From Nitrosomonas sp. (GTDB lineage Bacteria; Pseudomonadota; Gammaproteobacteria; Burkholderiales; Nitrosomonadaceae), in the NCBI RefSeq assembly GCF_019752415.1, contig NZ_JAIEME010000104.1, forward strand, positions 1-43,103: DNA of 43,103 nt. Reading direction: 5' to 3'. Below the pieces are notes generated by a model that was not told where the DNA came from, did not search any database, and saw nothing but the letters and a program-made list of their open reading frames with translations. Shown here piece after piece: positions 9,073 to 18,313 of the stretch (positions are counted from its first letter, which is position 1; every line of letters starts with the position of its first letter). The position numbers and the translations under genes are program-made.

Positions 9073-10314
9073 TTGTCCAAACGTAAGGTAGTAGTTACCG
9101 GATTAGGTATTGTTTCGCCTGTTGGAAACACGGTATCAAATGCATGGGAAAATATCATCTCAGGAAAGTCCGGTATCACTCGGATAACTCGTTTTGATGC
9201 CTCCAATTTCACTTCGCAAATTGCTGGTGAAGTAAAAGATTTTGATATTCAACAATACTTATCTGTCAAAGAAGCACGTCGCATGGATACTTTTATCCAT
9301 TATGGCATGGCTGCAGCAATTCAGGCTGTTAAAGATGCTGGTATAGATGATATTGGGCAGCTTGATCCAGAACAAATCGGTGTTAATATCGGTTCAGGCA
9401 TCGGTGGTTTGCCTATGATTGAGAATACAGATATTGCTTACCATGCAGGCGGGCCACGTAAAATATCTCCTTTCTTTATCCCCAGCACGATCATCAATAT
9501 GATCGCAGGTAACTTATCCATCATGTTTGGTTATAAAGGACCCAACATAGCAATTGTGACCGCCTGTACCACGGCCACACACAGTATCGGCAATTCGGCC
9601 CGCATGATTGAATATGGTGATGCTGATGTGATGGTTTGCGGTGGTGCCGAATCCTGTGTAACACCGCTTGCCATCGGCGGGTTTGCTGCTGCAAGAGCTT
9701 TATCGGCGCATAATTCTGATCCGGAATCTGCAAGTCGGCCCTGGGATATCGATCGTGATGGCTTTGTGCTGGGTGAAGGTGCCGGAGTTTTAGTACTGGA
9801 GGAATTAGAACACGCAAAACGCCGGGGAGCGAAAATTTATGCGGAATTAGCTGGTTTTGGCATGAGTGCCGACGCATATCATATGACAGCGCCAAGTGAT
9901 GATGGTGAAGGCGCAGCACGCTGCATGTCTAATGCCCTTAAAAATGCAGGTATTAATACTACAGAAGTCGATTACATTAATGCACATGGCACATCTACCC
10001 CGTTGGGTGATATCGCTGAAACAATTGCCGTTAAACGTTGTTTCGGTGACTACGCGAGCAAACTTGCCGTCAATTCGACAAAATCAATGACAGGACATTT
10101 ACTCGGTGCTGCCGGTGGTATAGAGGCAATCTTCTCCGTATTGGCAATACATCATCAGATTGCCCCCCCCACAATCAACCTCGTCAATCAAGATCCGCAA
10201 TGTGATCTGGACTATATCCCTAATACAGCAAGAACTATGGACATCAAAGTTGCATTATCGAACTCCTTCGGGTTTGGGGGAACTAACGGAACGCTTGTTT
10301 TCCGTAGCGTATAA
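9073..10314 (+). CDS. fabF: 3-oxoacyl-ACP synthase II (KAS II)
   Basis: FabF elongates acyl-ACP by condensation with malonyl-ACP. The 413-residue product starts from TTG at 9073 with GGAG seven bases upstream and the conserved N-terminus SKRKVVVTGLGIVSPVG. The Cys-His-His triad is visible: Cys165 in IVTACTTATHSIG, His305 in NAHGTSTPLGD and His342 in SMTGHLLGAAGG. The C-terminus NSFGFGGTNGTLVF is normal. It follows acpP by 36 bases and precedes mltG by 23. Confidence 0.97.
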   Translation: MSKRKVVVTGLGIVSPVGNTVSNAWENIISGKSGITRITRFDASNFTSQIAGEVKDFDIQQYLSVKEARRMDTFIHYGMAAAIQAVKDAGIDDIGQLDPEQIGVNIGSGIGGLPMIENTDIAYHAGGPRKISPFFIPSTIINMIAGNLSIMFGYKGPNIAIVTACTTATHSIGNSARMIEYGDADVMVCGGAESCVTPLAIGGFAAARALSAHNSDPESASRPWDIDRDGFVLGEGAGVLVLEELEHAKRRGAKIYAELAGFGMSADAYHMTAPSDDGEGAARCMSNALKNAGINTTEVDYINAHGTSTPLGDIAETIAVKRCFGDYASKLAVNSTKSMTGHLLGAAGGIEAIFSVLAIHHQIAPPTINLVNQDPQCDLDYIPNTARTMDIKVALSNSFGFGGTNGTLVFRSV

Positions 10315-10337
10315 AAAACTTTACCTTTTTGTGGCGC

Positions 10338-11333
10338 ATGCCTACGCTAAAACGCCTTCTATTTTTGATCTTAGCTATCGCTATTCTGTTCATTGGATGG
10401 CTTTATCTTCATGTCCATTCAAGTATTTCGCTTCCTGCCATACCCTATGAGTTCTCTATCCGTCCCGGCAGTAATCTAAAACAAGTTTCGCAACAACTGG
10501 CCGATGCAGGTGTTTTTCCCAGCAAATGGCCATTGATACTATTAGCACGCTATCTGAGTCAGGACTCAGCAATCAGAGCCGGTGACTATCAGCTGAATGA
10601 AAATATCTCTCAAATAGCGTTATTAGATTACCTGACCAAGGGTGATGCAAAGCAGAATGAAATAAGATTTCTTGAAGGTTCCACTTTTGCGCAAATGCGC
10701 AAAGTATTAAACGAGCACTCAGCCATACAGAGCCAAACAGCCAGCCTGAGTGATCAGGAAATACTACAGTTAATCGGCGCAACTGAAACAGCTGCCGAAG
10801 GATTATTTTTCCCAGATACTTATTATTTTATTAAAAATAGCAGTGATATAGAAATTCTGCAGCGTGCCTATCAAACCATGCAGAATCATTTACAATTCAG
10901 CTGGTCGTCACGGGCCGAATCTTTACCGTTAGCCACACCTTATGAAGCACTTATTCTTGCTTCCTTAATAGAGAAAGAAACCGGATTGGAAAGTGATCGC
11001 ACCACGATAGCCGGTGTTTTCATCAACCGACTGCGTAAAGGCATGCGGTTGCAAACAGACCCAACTATTATCTATGGTCTGGGTGAGCAATTCGATGGGA
11101 ATCTGCGCAAAAAAGACCTGCTTACCGACCAGGAATACAACACTTATACGCGCTCAGGCTTGCCGCCCACTCCCATTGCCTTACCCAGTCTTGCCTCCAT
11201 CCGTGCAGCACTCAATCCGGCTGAAACCGATGCGCTCTATTTTGTCGCAAAAGGTAATGGGGAATCTCAATTTTCCAGCAATCTGTCAGACCATAATAAA
11301 GCGGTCAATAAATACCAAAAACTACAAAAATAA
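10338..11333 (+). CDS. mltG: Endolytic murein transglycosylase MltG
   Basis: MltG (YceG) cleaves nascent glycan strands and is thought to terminate their polymerisation at the outer face of the inner membrane. I use the ATG at 10338 (MPTLKRLLFLILAIAILFIGW); an in-frame TTG at 10329 would add three residues. One N-terminal membrane segment is followed by a LysM-like part (PYEFSIRPGSNLKQVSQQL) and the YceG domain. The catalytic Glu lies in LASLIEKETGLESDR, followed by IAGVFINRLRKGMRLQTDPT and GLPPTPIALPSLASIRAALNPA, all family hallmarks. The product of 331 residues has the usual length. Its place after the fab genes resembles the pabC-yceG region of E. coli, although pabC is absent here. Confidence 0.95.
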   Translation: MPTLKRLLFLILAIAILFIGWLYLHVHSSISLPAIPYEFSIRPGSNLKQVSQQLADAGVFPSKWPLILLARYLSQDSAIRAGDYQLNENISQIALLDYLTKGDAKQNEIRFLEGSTFAQMRKVLNEHSAIQSQTASLSDQEILQLIGATETAAEGLFFPDTYYFIKNSSDIEILQRAYQTMQNHLQFSWSSRAESLPLATPYEALILASLIEKETGLESDRTTIAGVFINRLRKGMRLQTDPTIIYGLGEQFDGNLRKKDLLTDQEYNTYTRSGLPPTPIALPSLASIRAALNPAETDALYFVAKGNGESQFSSNLSDHNKAVNKYQKLQK

Positions 11334-11380
11334 AATAATGCCGCCAATAATCAAGTGTCAATTTTAATCTGTGGAGCTAC

Positions 11381-13978
11381 ATGACCCAATTTTCCATCAT
11401 AGTACCCACACTGAATGAATCCGAGAATGTTGATTTACTCTTAACCCGCTTATTTGCACTGGATCTTAAACCGGGTAGTTTTGAAGTCATTTTTGTTGAT
11501 GATGGTTCCACGGATGGTACCCCTGACAAGGTTCGCGCCTGGGAGAATCGATCAAATGTTCATCTCATCGAGCGACGAGAAAAACCGGATCTGACCGCAT
11601 CGATACTGGCAGGAACTGCGACGGCCCAAAGCGATGTCATCGTGGTCATGGATGCAGATCTAAGTCATCCTCCCGAACGCTTACCGGCTATCGTCGCCCC
11701 CGTACTCAACAACACCCATGACTTAGCCATTGGCAGCCGCTATATTGCGGGCGGCAGTACTGAGAATTGGCCGCTGTACCGGCAATTGCTGTCACGTGTT
11801 GGTGGCTGGATAGCGCGCCCGATTTGTGATGTAAATGACGCCACGTCCGGTTTCTTTGCATTCCGTCGCGAACTGACTGGAAGTATTTCAAATAATGCCC
11901 ATGGCTACAAAATTCTGCTCGAACTGCTCATGGCTAATCAGGGAAAGCTTCGCGTCACCGAAGTACCCATTTGTTTCCATGATCGCACGCATGGCACCTC
12001 CAAATTGTCTTTCTCGCACCAGCAAGCTTATATACAACGCTTGATTACATTAGCCGGTGGTACGGCCACACTCAATACGGCTGGCCGCTTTGCCGCGGTG
12101 GGATTGCTGGGTGTTTTAATTGATGCGATCATTTTTCAGTGGATGATCAGCCGTGACGCCGGGCTTGCTCTGGCTCACTTTGTAAGTTTCTTTGTCGCCG
12201 CAACGGTGAACTATACCCTTAATTCAAAATGGGCATTCCGTGAACACCACACAGGCTATCTGCAATGGCATCAATTTGGCCGCTTCCTGACTGTGGGTGC
12301 ATTCGCGTTGTTACTGCGCGGAGGTGTATTAGCTTTACTCGTTTATATCTGGCACGTACCGCCCCTGCTGGCAATTTTTCCGGCGATCATCGCTACTGCG
12401 GCCGTAAACTACTTAGGTTCCGCTTTTTATGTATTTCCCAATAAAGAAAACCCGCCATCTCTTGAAATACGCTGGCGCACAGCAGCGATTGGTATCGTCA
12501 TATTTATCATATTACTGCGTTTAGTTTATTTTGGTCTGGCACAACTCATCCCAGATGAAGCGTATTACTGGCAGTATGCGCAACACATGGATCTGAGTTT
12601 CTATGATCATCCTCCCATGGTGGCTTGGTTAATCTGGTTCGGCACATCACTCCTGGGGCACAATGAATTTGGCGTACGCATTGGCGCCCTCTTCTGTGGC
12701 TTTGTGACCATGGGTTATCTATATGCACTGGCGCAAAACTTATACAACAAATCCACCGCAATGCGCACGGTATTATTGCTGTCTATTCTGCCAATGGGAT
12801 TTGCTTCCGGCCTACTGATGACACCTGATGCGCCATTAGTCGCAACTTGGGCTGCCACACTGTATTACATGGAACGCGCATTATTAGCCGGTCAACGCAC
12901 GGCATGGCTGGGTATGGGAATCGCTTTCGGTCTTGGATTACTATCCAAATACACCCTGGGGCTATTGGGTATGGCGGCATTGGTATTTGTCATAATCGAT
13001 CCAACAGCACGCCGCTGGATGAAACATCCTCATCCATACCTAGCCGCGTTATTGGCAGTGTTACTCTTTTCACCGGTCATCATCTGGAACTACGAAAATA
13101 ATTGGGCATCCTTCGCTTTTCAGTCGAATCGCGTGTTGGCGGACAGCTATAAATTCTCAGTACATTATTTGATTGCCCACATTATCATCCTGCTAACACC
13201 AGTCGGCTTTATTGCAGCTGCATTGGCCTTATTTACAATCAAAGAACCTGAGGCACATCAACTTGAGCGCAGGCGTCAATTATTCGTACAAGTTTTCGCC
13301 GGCGTCCCAATATTCATTTGTTTCGCACTCAGCACTTTTGATGCGCCGCGTTTTCACTGGACTGGTCCAATCTGGCTTGCAATATTACCGACAATCGCCT
13401 GGATGATGGGTCAGACCGGCCAGCTGAGCGCATTGGCCAAACGCATCCAGACAACTTGGCGAGCGACTATTATTACATGCATCTTTGCTTATGCCTTTGT
13501 ACTGCACTACGTAGTACTGGGAATTCCAGGCATTCCTTACCACCTATTCACTGAACATTATTTCTGGCGAGAAACGGCTGCTGAAATTACACAGATTGCC
13601 GAAGAAGTCAAAAATCAGACCGGCAAAGAGCCCATTATTGTCGGCATGAGCAAATGGTCTGTTGCCAGCGCGCTATATTTTTACACCCATGGTCACACAC
13701 AATTAGATATCCGTGCACGTAATATGTTTGGTGATAGTGGTGCTATGTATGAATTCTGGTTTCCTTCTCAAGCACCCACTGACCGACCCATCATTCAGGT
13801 TGGTATGAAACGCCGTCATTTAGAAAAAACCCGGAAGGGTGCGGATGTTAAACAGATGCTCGATCAACCTGGCGCCATTGAATATCGTGTTATTGAACGC
13901 TATGGCACAGCGGTGCGTCGCGTCTATTACCGAGTTTCCCGGGGATTTAAAGGGACAAACTTACCTGCGATACCGTAA
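11381..13978 (+). CDS. Three-domain membrane glycosyltransferase: GT2 (Dpm1-like) + GtrA + GT39/ArnT-like
   Basis: This 865-residue protein joins three functions usually made by separate proteins. Residues 1 to about 225 form a GT2 polyprenyl-phosphate sugar synthase resembling dolichol-phosphate mannose synthase (FSIIVPTLNESENV, FVDDGSTDGT, MDADLSHPPE, HGTSKLS). Residues about 233-350 form a GtrA-type four-helix membrane domain (RFAAVGLLGVLIDAIIF, NYTLNSKWAF). Residues about 370-865 form a multi-pass GT39/GT83-like transferase with the donor-site motif DEAYYW (392-397) and YDHPPM (408-413). Inferred role: charge undecaprenyl phosphate with a hexose, flip it and transfer the sugar to a periplasmic acceptor such as lipid A, glycan or protein. 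GGAG precedes the ATG. Neighbouring genes do not indicate the acceptor. Confidence 0.88.
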   Translation: MTQFSIIVPTLNESENVDLLLTRLFALDLKPGSFEVIFVDDGSTDGTPDKVRAWENRSNVHLIERREKPDLTASILAGTATAQSDVIVVMDADLSHPPERLPAIVAPVLNNTHDLAIGSRYIAGGSTENWPLYRQLLSRVGGWIARPICDVNDATSGFFAFRRELTGSISNNAHGYKILLELLMANQGKLRVTEVPICFHDRTHGTSKLSFSHQQAYIQRLITLAGGTATLNTAGRFAAVGLLGVLIDAIIFQWMISRDAGLALAHFVSFFVAATVNYTLNSKWAFREHHTGYLQWHQFGRFLTVGAFALLLRGGVLALLVYIWHVPPLLAIFPAIIATAAVNYLGSAFYVFPNKENPPSLEIRWRTAAIGIVIFIILLRLVYFGLAQLIPDEAYYWQYAQHMDLSFYDHPPMVAWLIWFGTSLLGHNEFGVRIGALFCGFVTMGYLYALAQNLYNKSTAMRTVLLLSILPMGFASGLLMTPDAPLVATWAATLYYMERALLAGQRTAWLGMGIAFGLGLLSKYTLGLLGMAALVFVIIDPTARRWMKHPHPYLAALLAVLLFSPVIIWNYENNWASFAFQSNRVLADSYKFSVHYLIAHIIILLTPVGFIAAALALFTIKEPEAHQLERRRQLFVQVFAGVPIFICFALSTFDAPRFHWTGPIWLAILPTIAWMMGQTGQLSALAKRIQTTWRATIITCIFAYAFVLHYVVLGIPGIPYHLFTEHYFWRETAAEITQIAEEVKNQTGKEPIIVGMSKWSVASALYFYTHGHTQLDIRARNMFGDSGAMYEFWFPSQAPTDRPIIQVGMKRRHLEKTRKGADVKQMLDQPGAIEYRVIERYGTAVRRVYYRVSRGFKGTNLPAIP

Positions 13979-14027
13979 GAATCAGTACAGAAAAACCCAT
14001 CCGACATGCAATTAATGATAAAAATAC

Positions 14028-14041
14028 GAATATTAGTATTC
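14028..14041. terminator. Weak bidirectional terminator between convergent genes
   Basis: GAATA-TTAG-TATTC forms a five-base stem followed by TTAATTTTT on the plus strand and by GTATTTTT on the minus strand. It sits between the convergent ends of the glycosyltransferase and DUF4019 genes. The stem is AT-rich and short, so termination would be inefficient. Confidence 0.4.
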
Positions 14042-14048
14042 TTAATTT

Positions 14049-14465
14049 TTACTTGACCGAGTACTCTGCAACCTGCCATGTCTCATTCTGAGTCTTTGCC
14101 AGTGTTACGGTCTCAAATGCCAATCCTTTTTCTGGGAAAGTTGTGTAAAACTGGAGCACAACATATTCTCCGTCCGGAAATCCTGATAATGATTTTCCAG
14201 AAGCAGCCGTTGCAATATACCTAGCACTCATTGCGCCACGTGCCCCCCTGGTTGCTGTAATTGATTTGATCCACTCAGATTCGGATTTTTTCAATTTAAA
14301 CAGCGCGGATGAATTCTCCCAGCTTTCTTTATATTTCCCACTATCAATCAACCCAAGCCAGGAACGCGCGCTACTTTCTACTTTTTCGAGAATAGTACTC
14401 TCTTCCGCATAAACAACACTCGTACAGAAAAGCAACAGCAATAACACAATTAACCGTTTTATCAT
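14049..14465 (-). CDS. DUF4019 family exported protein
   Basis: A 138-residue protein with a clear signal peptide (MIKRLIVLLLLLFCTSVVYAEES, cleavage likely after VYA). The mature domain starts with a helix (SARSWLGLIDSGKYKESWENSS) and ends with strands LQFYTTFPEKGLAFETVTL and TWQVAEYSVK. This pattern (W-L-x-L-I-D-x-G-x-Y-x-x-S-W near the start, W-x-V-x-x-Y at the end) is that of DUF4019, a periplasmic family of unknown function with an NTF2/cystatin-like look. AAGGAG stands five bases before the ATG. It follows the ZIP transporter gene by 46 bases and is probably co-transcribed with it. Confidence 0.8.
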   Translation of the reverse strand: MIKRLIVLLLLLFCTSVVYAEESTILEKVESSARSWLGLIDSGKYKESWENSSALFKLKKSESEWIKSITATRGARGAMSARYIATAASGKSLSGFPDGEYVVLQFYTTFPEKGLAFETVTLAKTQNETWQVAEYSVK

Positions 14466-14511
14466 TGTAACTCCTTATAAAAAAGCTCCGTATTTGCAAT
14501 CACTTCAAACA

Positions 14512-15312
14512 CTAGTCATGTGGAAAAATATTCCCCATCAGCCAGATAGTTGAAATTCCTAATAATATCAATGCGACTTGCTGGATAGTTGCATTAATTT
14601 CTGGGCGCTTATGCAAACTTGGAATCAAATCAGACATCGCCACATAAATCATGCTGGCTGATGCAAGTCCTAATAGCGGTTGTATCAGAAAATTCATCTT
14701 GTGCAACATGAAATAGGCCAATACACCGCCAACCAAGGTCGCCAAACTGGATAACAAATTCATCAAAAATGCCATGCGGCGCGTGTAACCGGAATTCAAA
14801 AGAATTATGAAATCCCCTGCTTCTTGAGGAATTTCATGGGCGATAATAGCGATGGATGTCACAATACCCAGTTGCACATCCACCATGAAAGCAGCAGCAA
14901 TCAAAATACCGTCGACAAAATTATGAAAGGTATCACCCACAATAACCATCATTCCGCTACGCCCGTGATCATGCTCGTGCTGAATAGTGGTTGTTGCTGC
15001 AGAACCATGCAATGGATCATGCGCTTCGCAGTCCTCGATATGGCAATGACGCCACAACACTAATTTTTCCAGAATGAAAAAAATCAAAATCCCAATTAAT
15101 ACAGTGACAGTCACCTGCATCGGGTTTTCAGAAAGTTCGAAGGCTTCTGGCAAAGTATTGAGAAAAGCGGCTCCCAATAAAGCGCCAATCGCATAAGAAA
15201 CCAGTATGGAAAGCCACGATATTCGCATATTGAATGCCAATACTGCTGCACACAATAAGCTTAATATTCCTCCAAGTAAGCTGGCGGCAATAATCCAGGT
15301 AAGCGTTGACAT
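14512..15312 (-). CDS. ZIP-family divalent metal transporter
   Basis: A 266-residue inner-membrane protein of the ZIP family, which imports zinc and related divalent cations into the cytoplasm. About eight hydrophobic segments are visible. The two signature helices are DTFHNFVDGILIAAAF (TM4) and AIIAHEIPQEAGDFIILLNSG (TM5), carrying the His, Asp and Glu metal ligands. Between TM3 and TM4 lies a His-rich loop (HCHIEDCEAHDPLHG and QHEHDHG), typical of the cytosolic sensor loop of ZIPs. A DUF4019 gene follows 46 bases later. No Zur box is obvious upstream. Zinc is the likely but unproven substrate. Confidence 0.9.
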   Translation of the reverse strand: MSTLTWIIAASLLGGILSLLCAAVLAFNMRISWLSILVSYAIGALLGAAFLNTLPEAFELSENPMQVTVTVLIGILIFFILEKLVLWRHCHIEDCEAHDPLHGSAATTTIQHEHDHGRSGMMVIVGDTFHNFVDGILIAAAFMVDVQLGIVTSIAIIAHEIPQEAGDFIILLNSGYTRRMAFLMNLLSSLATLVGGVLAYFMLHKMNFLIQPLLGLASASMIYVAMSDLIPSLHKRPEINATIQQVALILLGISTIWLMGNIFPHD

Positions 15313-15384
15313 AAAGTGAATTGAAAAACAAAGGCGGGATTATACGCTGTTGTAAGGCAATAAATTAACAAGTTAAAGCCGCAT

Positions 15385-16131
15385 TTACTCAAGCCAGATT
15401 AAGGCAGCCATTCGCCCGGTTTCACCATCCCGGCGATAAGAAAAAAAACGCTCGGGATCACTGAATGTACAAATCCCTCCGCCATAAATCTCTGTAATGC
15501 CAATACTTGTCAATCGCTGACGAGCCAGCAAAAAAATATCCGCTAGCCATTTCTTTTCATGACTACTGTGCTTAGGCACAAAAGCTTGCGCCGCCTGCAC
15601 ATCTTGCTGCACGAAAGCTTCGTAAACATCTCCACCGACTTCAAAGTGATCGGGCCCAATAGCCGGGCCCAGCCATGCCATCAGCTGATTGTGATCCACT
15701 GCCATTGCAACAATGGATTGTTCAAGGACACCTCCGGACAGTCCACGCCAGCCGGCATGAACAATACCCACCGTAGTACCTGCTGTGTCACACAGAAATA
15801 CCGGCAAACAATCGGCAACCATGACAGCACAAACCACACCTTGTTGACGGCAAAGCGCAGCATCACCCTGCGGAGTTACCGTTGTCGTTTGATCAATCCA
15901 GATAGGCGACGTGCCATGCACTTGTTTCAACCAGTTCGGTTCCCCCGGTAAATGGCCGCGCAACAAAGCCCGGTTACACTCAACATCTGCCAGATTATCA
16001 TTAACATGCGCACCCAAATTCAAAGAAGCATACGCACCATTTGCACCACGACTCACCCCGCCATTGCGGGTTGTAAAAAGCGCTTTCACATTTCCGGGTG
16101 CCGGCCAATCAGGGATTATCCAATCAATCAT
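15385..16131 (-). CDS. pgeF: Purine nucleoside phosphorylase/multicopper-like YfiH family protein
   Basis: A 248-residue member of the YfiH/LACC1 (DUF152) family. Members were first described as polyphenol oxidases, and are now linked to purine nucleoside phosphorylase or adenosine deaminase activity and, in E. coli, peptidoglycan editing. The family's zinc ligands are visible: His in LGAHVNDN, Cys in MVADCLPVFLCD and His in GIVHAGWRGLSGGVLE. The start MIDWIIPDWPAPGNVKALFTTRNGGVSRG matches the family N-terminus, although no clear Shine-Dalgarno site precedes it. It is 72 bases upstream of the ZIP gene on the same strand. Confidence 0.93.
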   Translation of the reverse strand: MIDWIIPDWPAPGNVKALFTTRNGGVSRGANGAYASLNLGAHVNDNLADVECNRALLRGHLPGEPNWLKQVHGTSPIWIDQTTTVTPQGDAALCRQQGVVCAVMVADCLPVFLCDTAGTTVGIVHAGWRGLSGGVLEQSIVAMAVDHNQLMAWLGPAIGPDHFEVGGDVYEAFVQQDVQAAQAFVPKHSSHEKKWLADIFLLARQRLTSIGITEIYGGGICTFSDPERFFSYRRDGETGRMAALIWLE

Positions 16132-16385
16132 AGGTATATAATCTTTAGAGAACGTCCAATATCCTTTTTCAAAATAAGTATTTCCTATTAATCACAAACT
16201 AATTAAACCTTGAATCCAACATTTCTGGGTTAAAATATCAAGCTTGAAGTTTTCTTCCGGATTCAGACTTGTTCAAATCAATTCTCAATTCATTCCTGAC
16301 TTCATAAAATTGCAAAACGGATCATGAGCGATCCAACAAACAGTCCCTAAGAATTGATAACAAAAGGCCAGATATAGGTAAACAG

Positions 16386-17546
16386 ATGAATGATATAAAA
16401 CACTTAATTAATTATACGCGTACATTTTTTATTTTCACGATAGCTTCTGCAGTATTGTTCATTTCCGCTGCCAGCGCCTTTGCCAATGATGAAGAAGAGT
16501 TTATCAAAGCTGCATTTGCAGGCAAACCGGAAACAATCAAGCAACTATTGGAAAAGGGTATTAACGTTAATTATCAGAATGACAAGGGCTTTAGCGCACT
16601 CATCATCGCTTCCCAATATGGTCATGCGGATATCGTCAATCTGTTGACGGAGAATAATGCCGATGTGGATCTGCAAAACGCCGGCGGCGCCACAGCTCTG
16701 ATCATCGCTGCAAAAAATGGTTATGCCGAAGTTGTTAATGCGCTATTAAATAAAGGTGCCAAAGTTGATGCGCAGACTACGGATGGAATTACAGCGCTTA
16801 TGCTGGCAACACAAAAAGGACATGAAAGTATTGTGGATGCGCTGCTGGCTAAAGGAGCCAATGTCAATTTGCAGACCAATGAGAAACTGACTGCCTTAAT
16901 GCTTGCAGCACTGGATGGCAGAGCAAGCATTGCCGACAAGCTATTGGCAAGAAATGCGCAAATTGCTGTACAAGCGTCTGACAATACCACTGCCCTGTAT
17001 ATGGCCGCCAGAAACGGGCACACAGCGATCGTTAAAACGTTATTGGCCAAAAATGCGCCAGTTGATCTGTTAGCTGCTAACGATACCACGCCACTCTATA
17101 TTGCTGCACAAAATGGACATACCGATGTTGTCAACGCACTACTGAAAAAAGGTGCCAAAGTAGATTTGAAAGATAAAAATGACGCGACAGCACTGACCCT
17201 CGCTTCGCTCATAGGCAATACTGAAATCGTCGATGCATTGATCAAACATGGCGCCAAAGTGGATCACAAGGCCTCCAATGGTTTCACAGCACTGATTCTG
17301 GCGGCGCAGAACGGGCATACGTCAGTCATAGAAAAATTATTGGAGAATAGCGCTAAAATCGACCTGCAAAATGAAGATGGCATTACACCGCTGATGTGGG
17401 CTGCTTTACATGATCATACCGATGCAGTGAAATTGTTGCTGGCAAAAGGTGCAAACCCAAAAATTAAAAGCAAAACAGAAAAAACCGCACTCGAAATTGC
17501 CAAAGACCCAGCTATTATTGAATTACTGCAAGCAGCAACACAATAG
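16386..17546 (+). CDS. Exported ankyrin-repeat protein
   Basis: A 386-residue protein with an N-terminal signal peptide (TFFIFTIASAVLFISAASAFANDE, cleavage probably after AFA), then about ten full 33-residue ankyrin repeats from residue 35 and a partial last one. The repeats follow the consensus TALMLAAxNGHxxVVxxLLxKGAxVDxQ and have few large insertions. A compact periplasmic solenoid for protein binding is expected; no catalytic domain is attached. The 254-base upstream gap holds no other gene. Only 14 bases separate its stop from the glycerophosphodiesterase gene, so it probably leads that operon. The partner cannot be read from the sequence. Confidence 0.9.
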   Translation: MNDIKHLINYTRTFFIFTIASAVLFISAASAFANDEEEFIKAAFAGKPETIKQLLEKGINVNYQNDKGFSALIIASQYGHADIVNLLTENNADVDLQNAGGATALIIAAKNGYAEVVNALLNKGAKVDAQTTDGITALMLATQKGHESIVDALLAKGANVNLQTNEKLTALMLAALDGRASIADKLLARNAQIAVQASDNTTALYMAARNGHTAIVKTLLAKNAPVDLLAANDTTPLYIAAQNGHTDVVNALLKKGAKVDLKDKNDATALTLASLIGNTEIVDALIKHGAKVDHKASNGFTALILAAQNGHTSVIEKLLENSAKIDLQNEDGITPLMWAALHDHTDAVKLLLAKGANPKIKSKTEKTALEIAKDPAIIELLQAATQ

Positions 17547-17560
17547 CCATCTATCAATAG

Positions 17561-18313
17561 ATGCCAAGCAAAACCCGTCATTCCCCTAAGAATTGCTTGG
17601 TGTTTGCCCACCGCGGCGCAAATACGGAAGCAATGGAAAATACCCGAAACGCATTTGATAAAGCATTGGGGTATGCGATTGACGGCATTGAGACGGATAT
17701 CCAATTAAGCCGGGATGAAATTGCGGTACTTTGGCATGACCGTTTTCTCGATAGAATCGGATTGAGCAATAAGCATATTGACGATTTTGATTATCATCAG
17801 CTTAAAGCACTGATTAATCCGGAATCTGAACGCGAGGGCATTATGACCCTGCAAGATTTTCTGGTCGCCTATCGGGAACACTGCCGTTTATTGCTTGAAA
17901 TTAAGAATCGTGACTGGGAACCTGTTTCCCGTCACGAATTAAAAATCCGTCAGACACTCGATTTGGTCGGCCAGAACCTTGATCAACGGATCATTGTTTC
18001 ATCATTCAATCTTCCCAGCCTGGTTTATGCGCACCAATACAATCCGACGCTTCCCTTGGTTTACAATTTTGAAACCACGCAAACCATCACAGATGCACGC
18101 AAGCTATTAAACACGCACGCTTTTCTTCACGGTCTTTGCCTGCCTATCGCGAGTGTGGATCAAGCGATCGTCGGCTTACTGCGTGAACAGCAAAAGTGTA
18201 TCGCCGTTTATACCTGTAACAGTGACTCAGAAATCAATAAAGCCTTGCAATTGGGTGTAGATATTCTCATCAGCGATTTACCTCATAAGGCGCTGATAAT
18301 GCGCAATCAATGA
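17561..18313 (+). CDS. Glycerophosphodiester phosphodiesterase
   Basis: This enzyme hydrolyses deacylated phospholipid head-group diesters to glycerol-3-phosphate and an alcohol. The 250-residue product has the GDPD TIM-barrel motifs: HRG at 17-19 and ENT at 26-28, IETDIQLS with metal ligands Glu44 and Asp46, catalytic His59 in VLWHD, LLLEIKN with a third acidic ligand, and a final DILISDLPHKAL. No signal peptide is present, so it acts in the cytoplasm (UgpQ-like). Its stop overlaps the start of the glycerol-3-phosphate dehydrogenase gene (ATGA), so product and consumer are translationally coupled. Confidence 0.93.
   Translation: MPSKTRHSPKNCLVFAHRGANTEAMENTRNAFDKALGYAIDGIETDIQLSRDEIAVLWHDRFLDRIGLSNKHIDDFDYHQLKALINPESEREGIMTLQDFLVAYREHCRLLLEIKNRDWEPVSRHELKIRQTLDLVGQNLDQRIIVSSFNLPSLVYAHQYNPTLPLVYNFETTQTITDARKLLNTHAFLHGLCLPIASVDQAIVGLLREQQKCIAVYTCNSDSEINKALQLGVDILISDLPHKALIMRNQ

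Noticed and set aside
9521..9919. 132-codon minus-strand frame inside fabF
   Set aside because: It is the shadow of a well-conserved gene; its His-rich composition arises from the opposite strand's codons.
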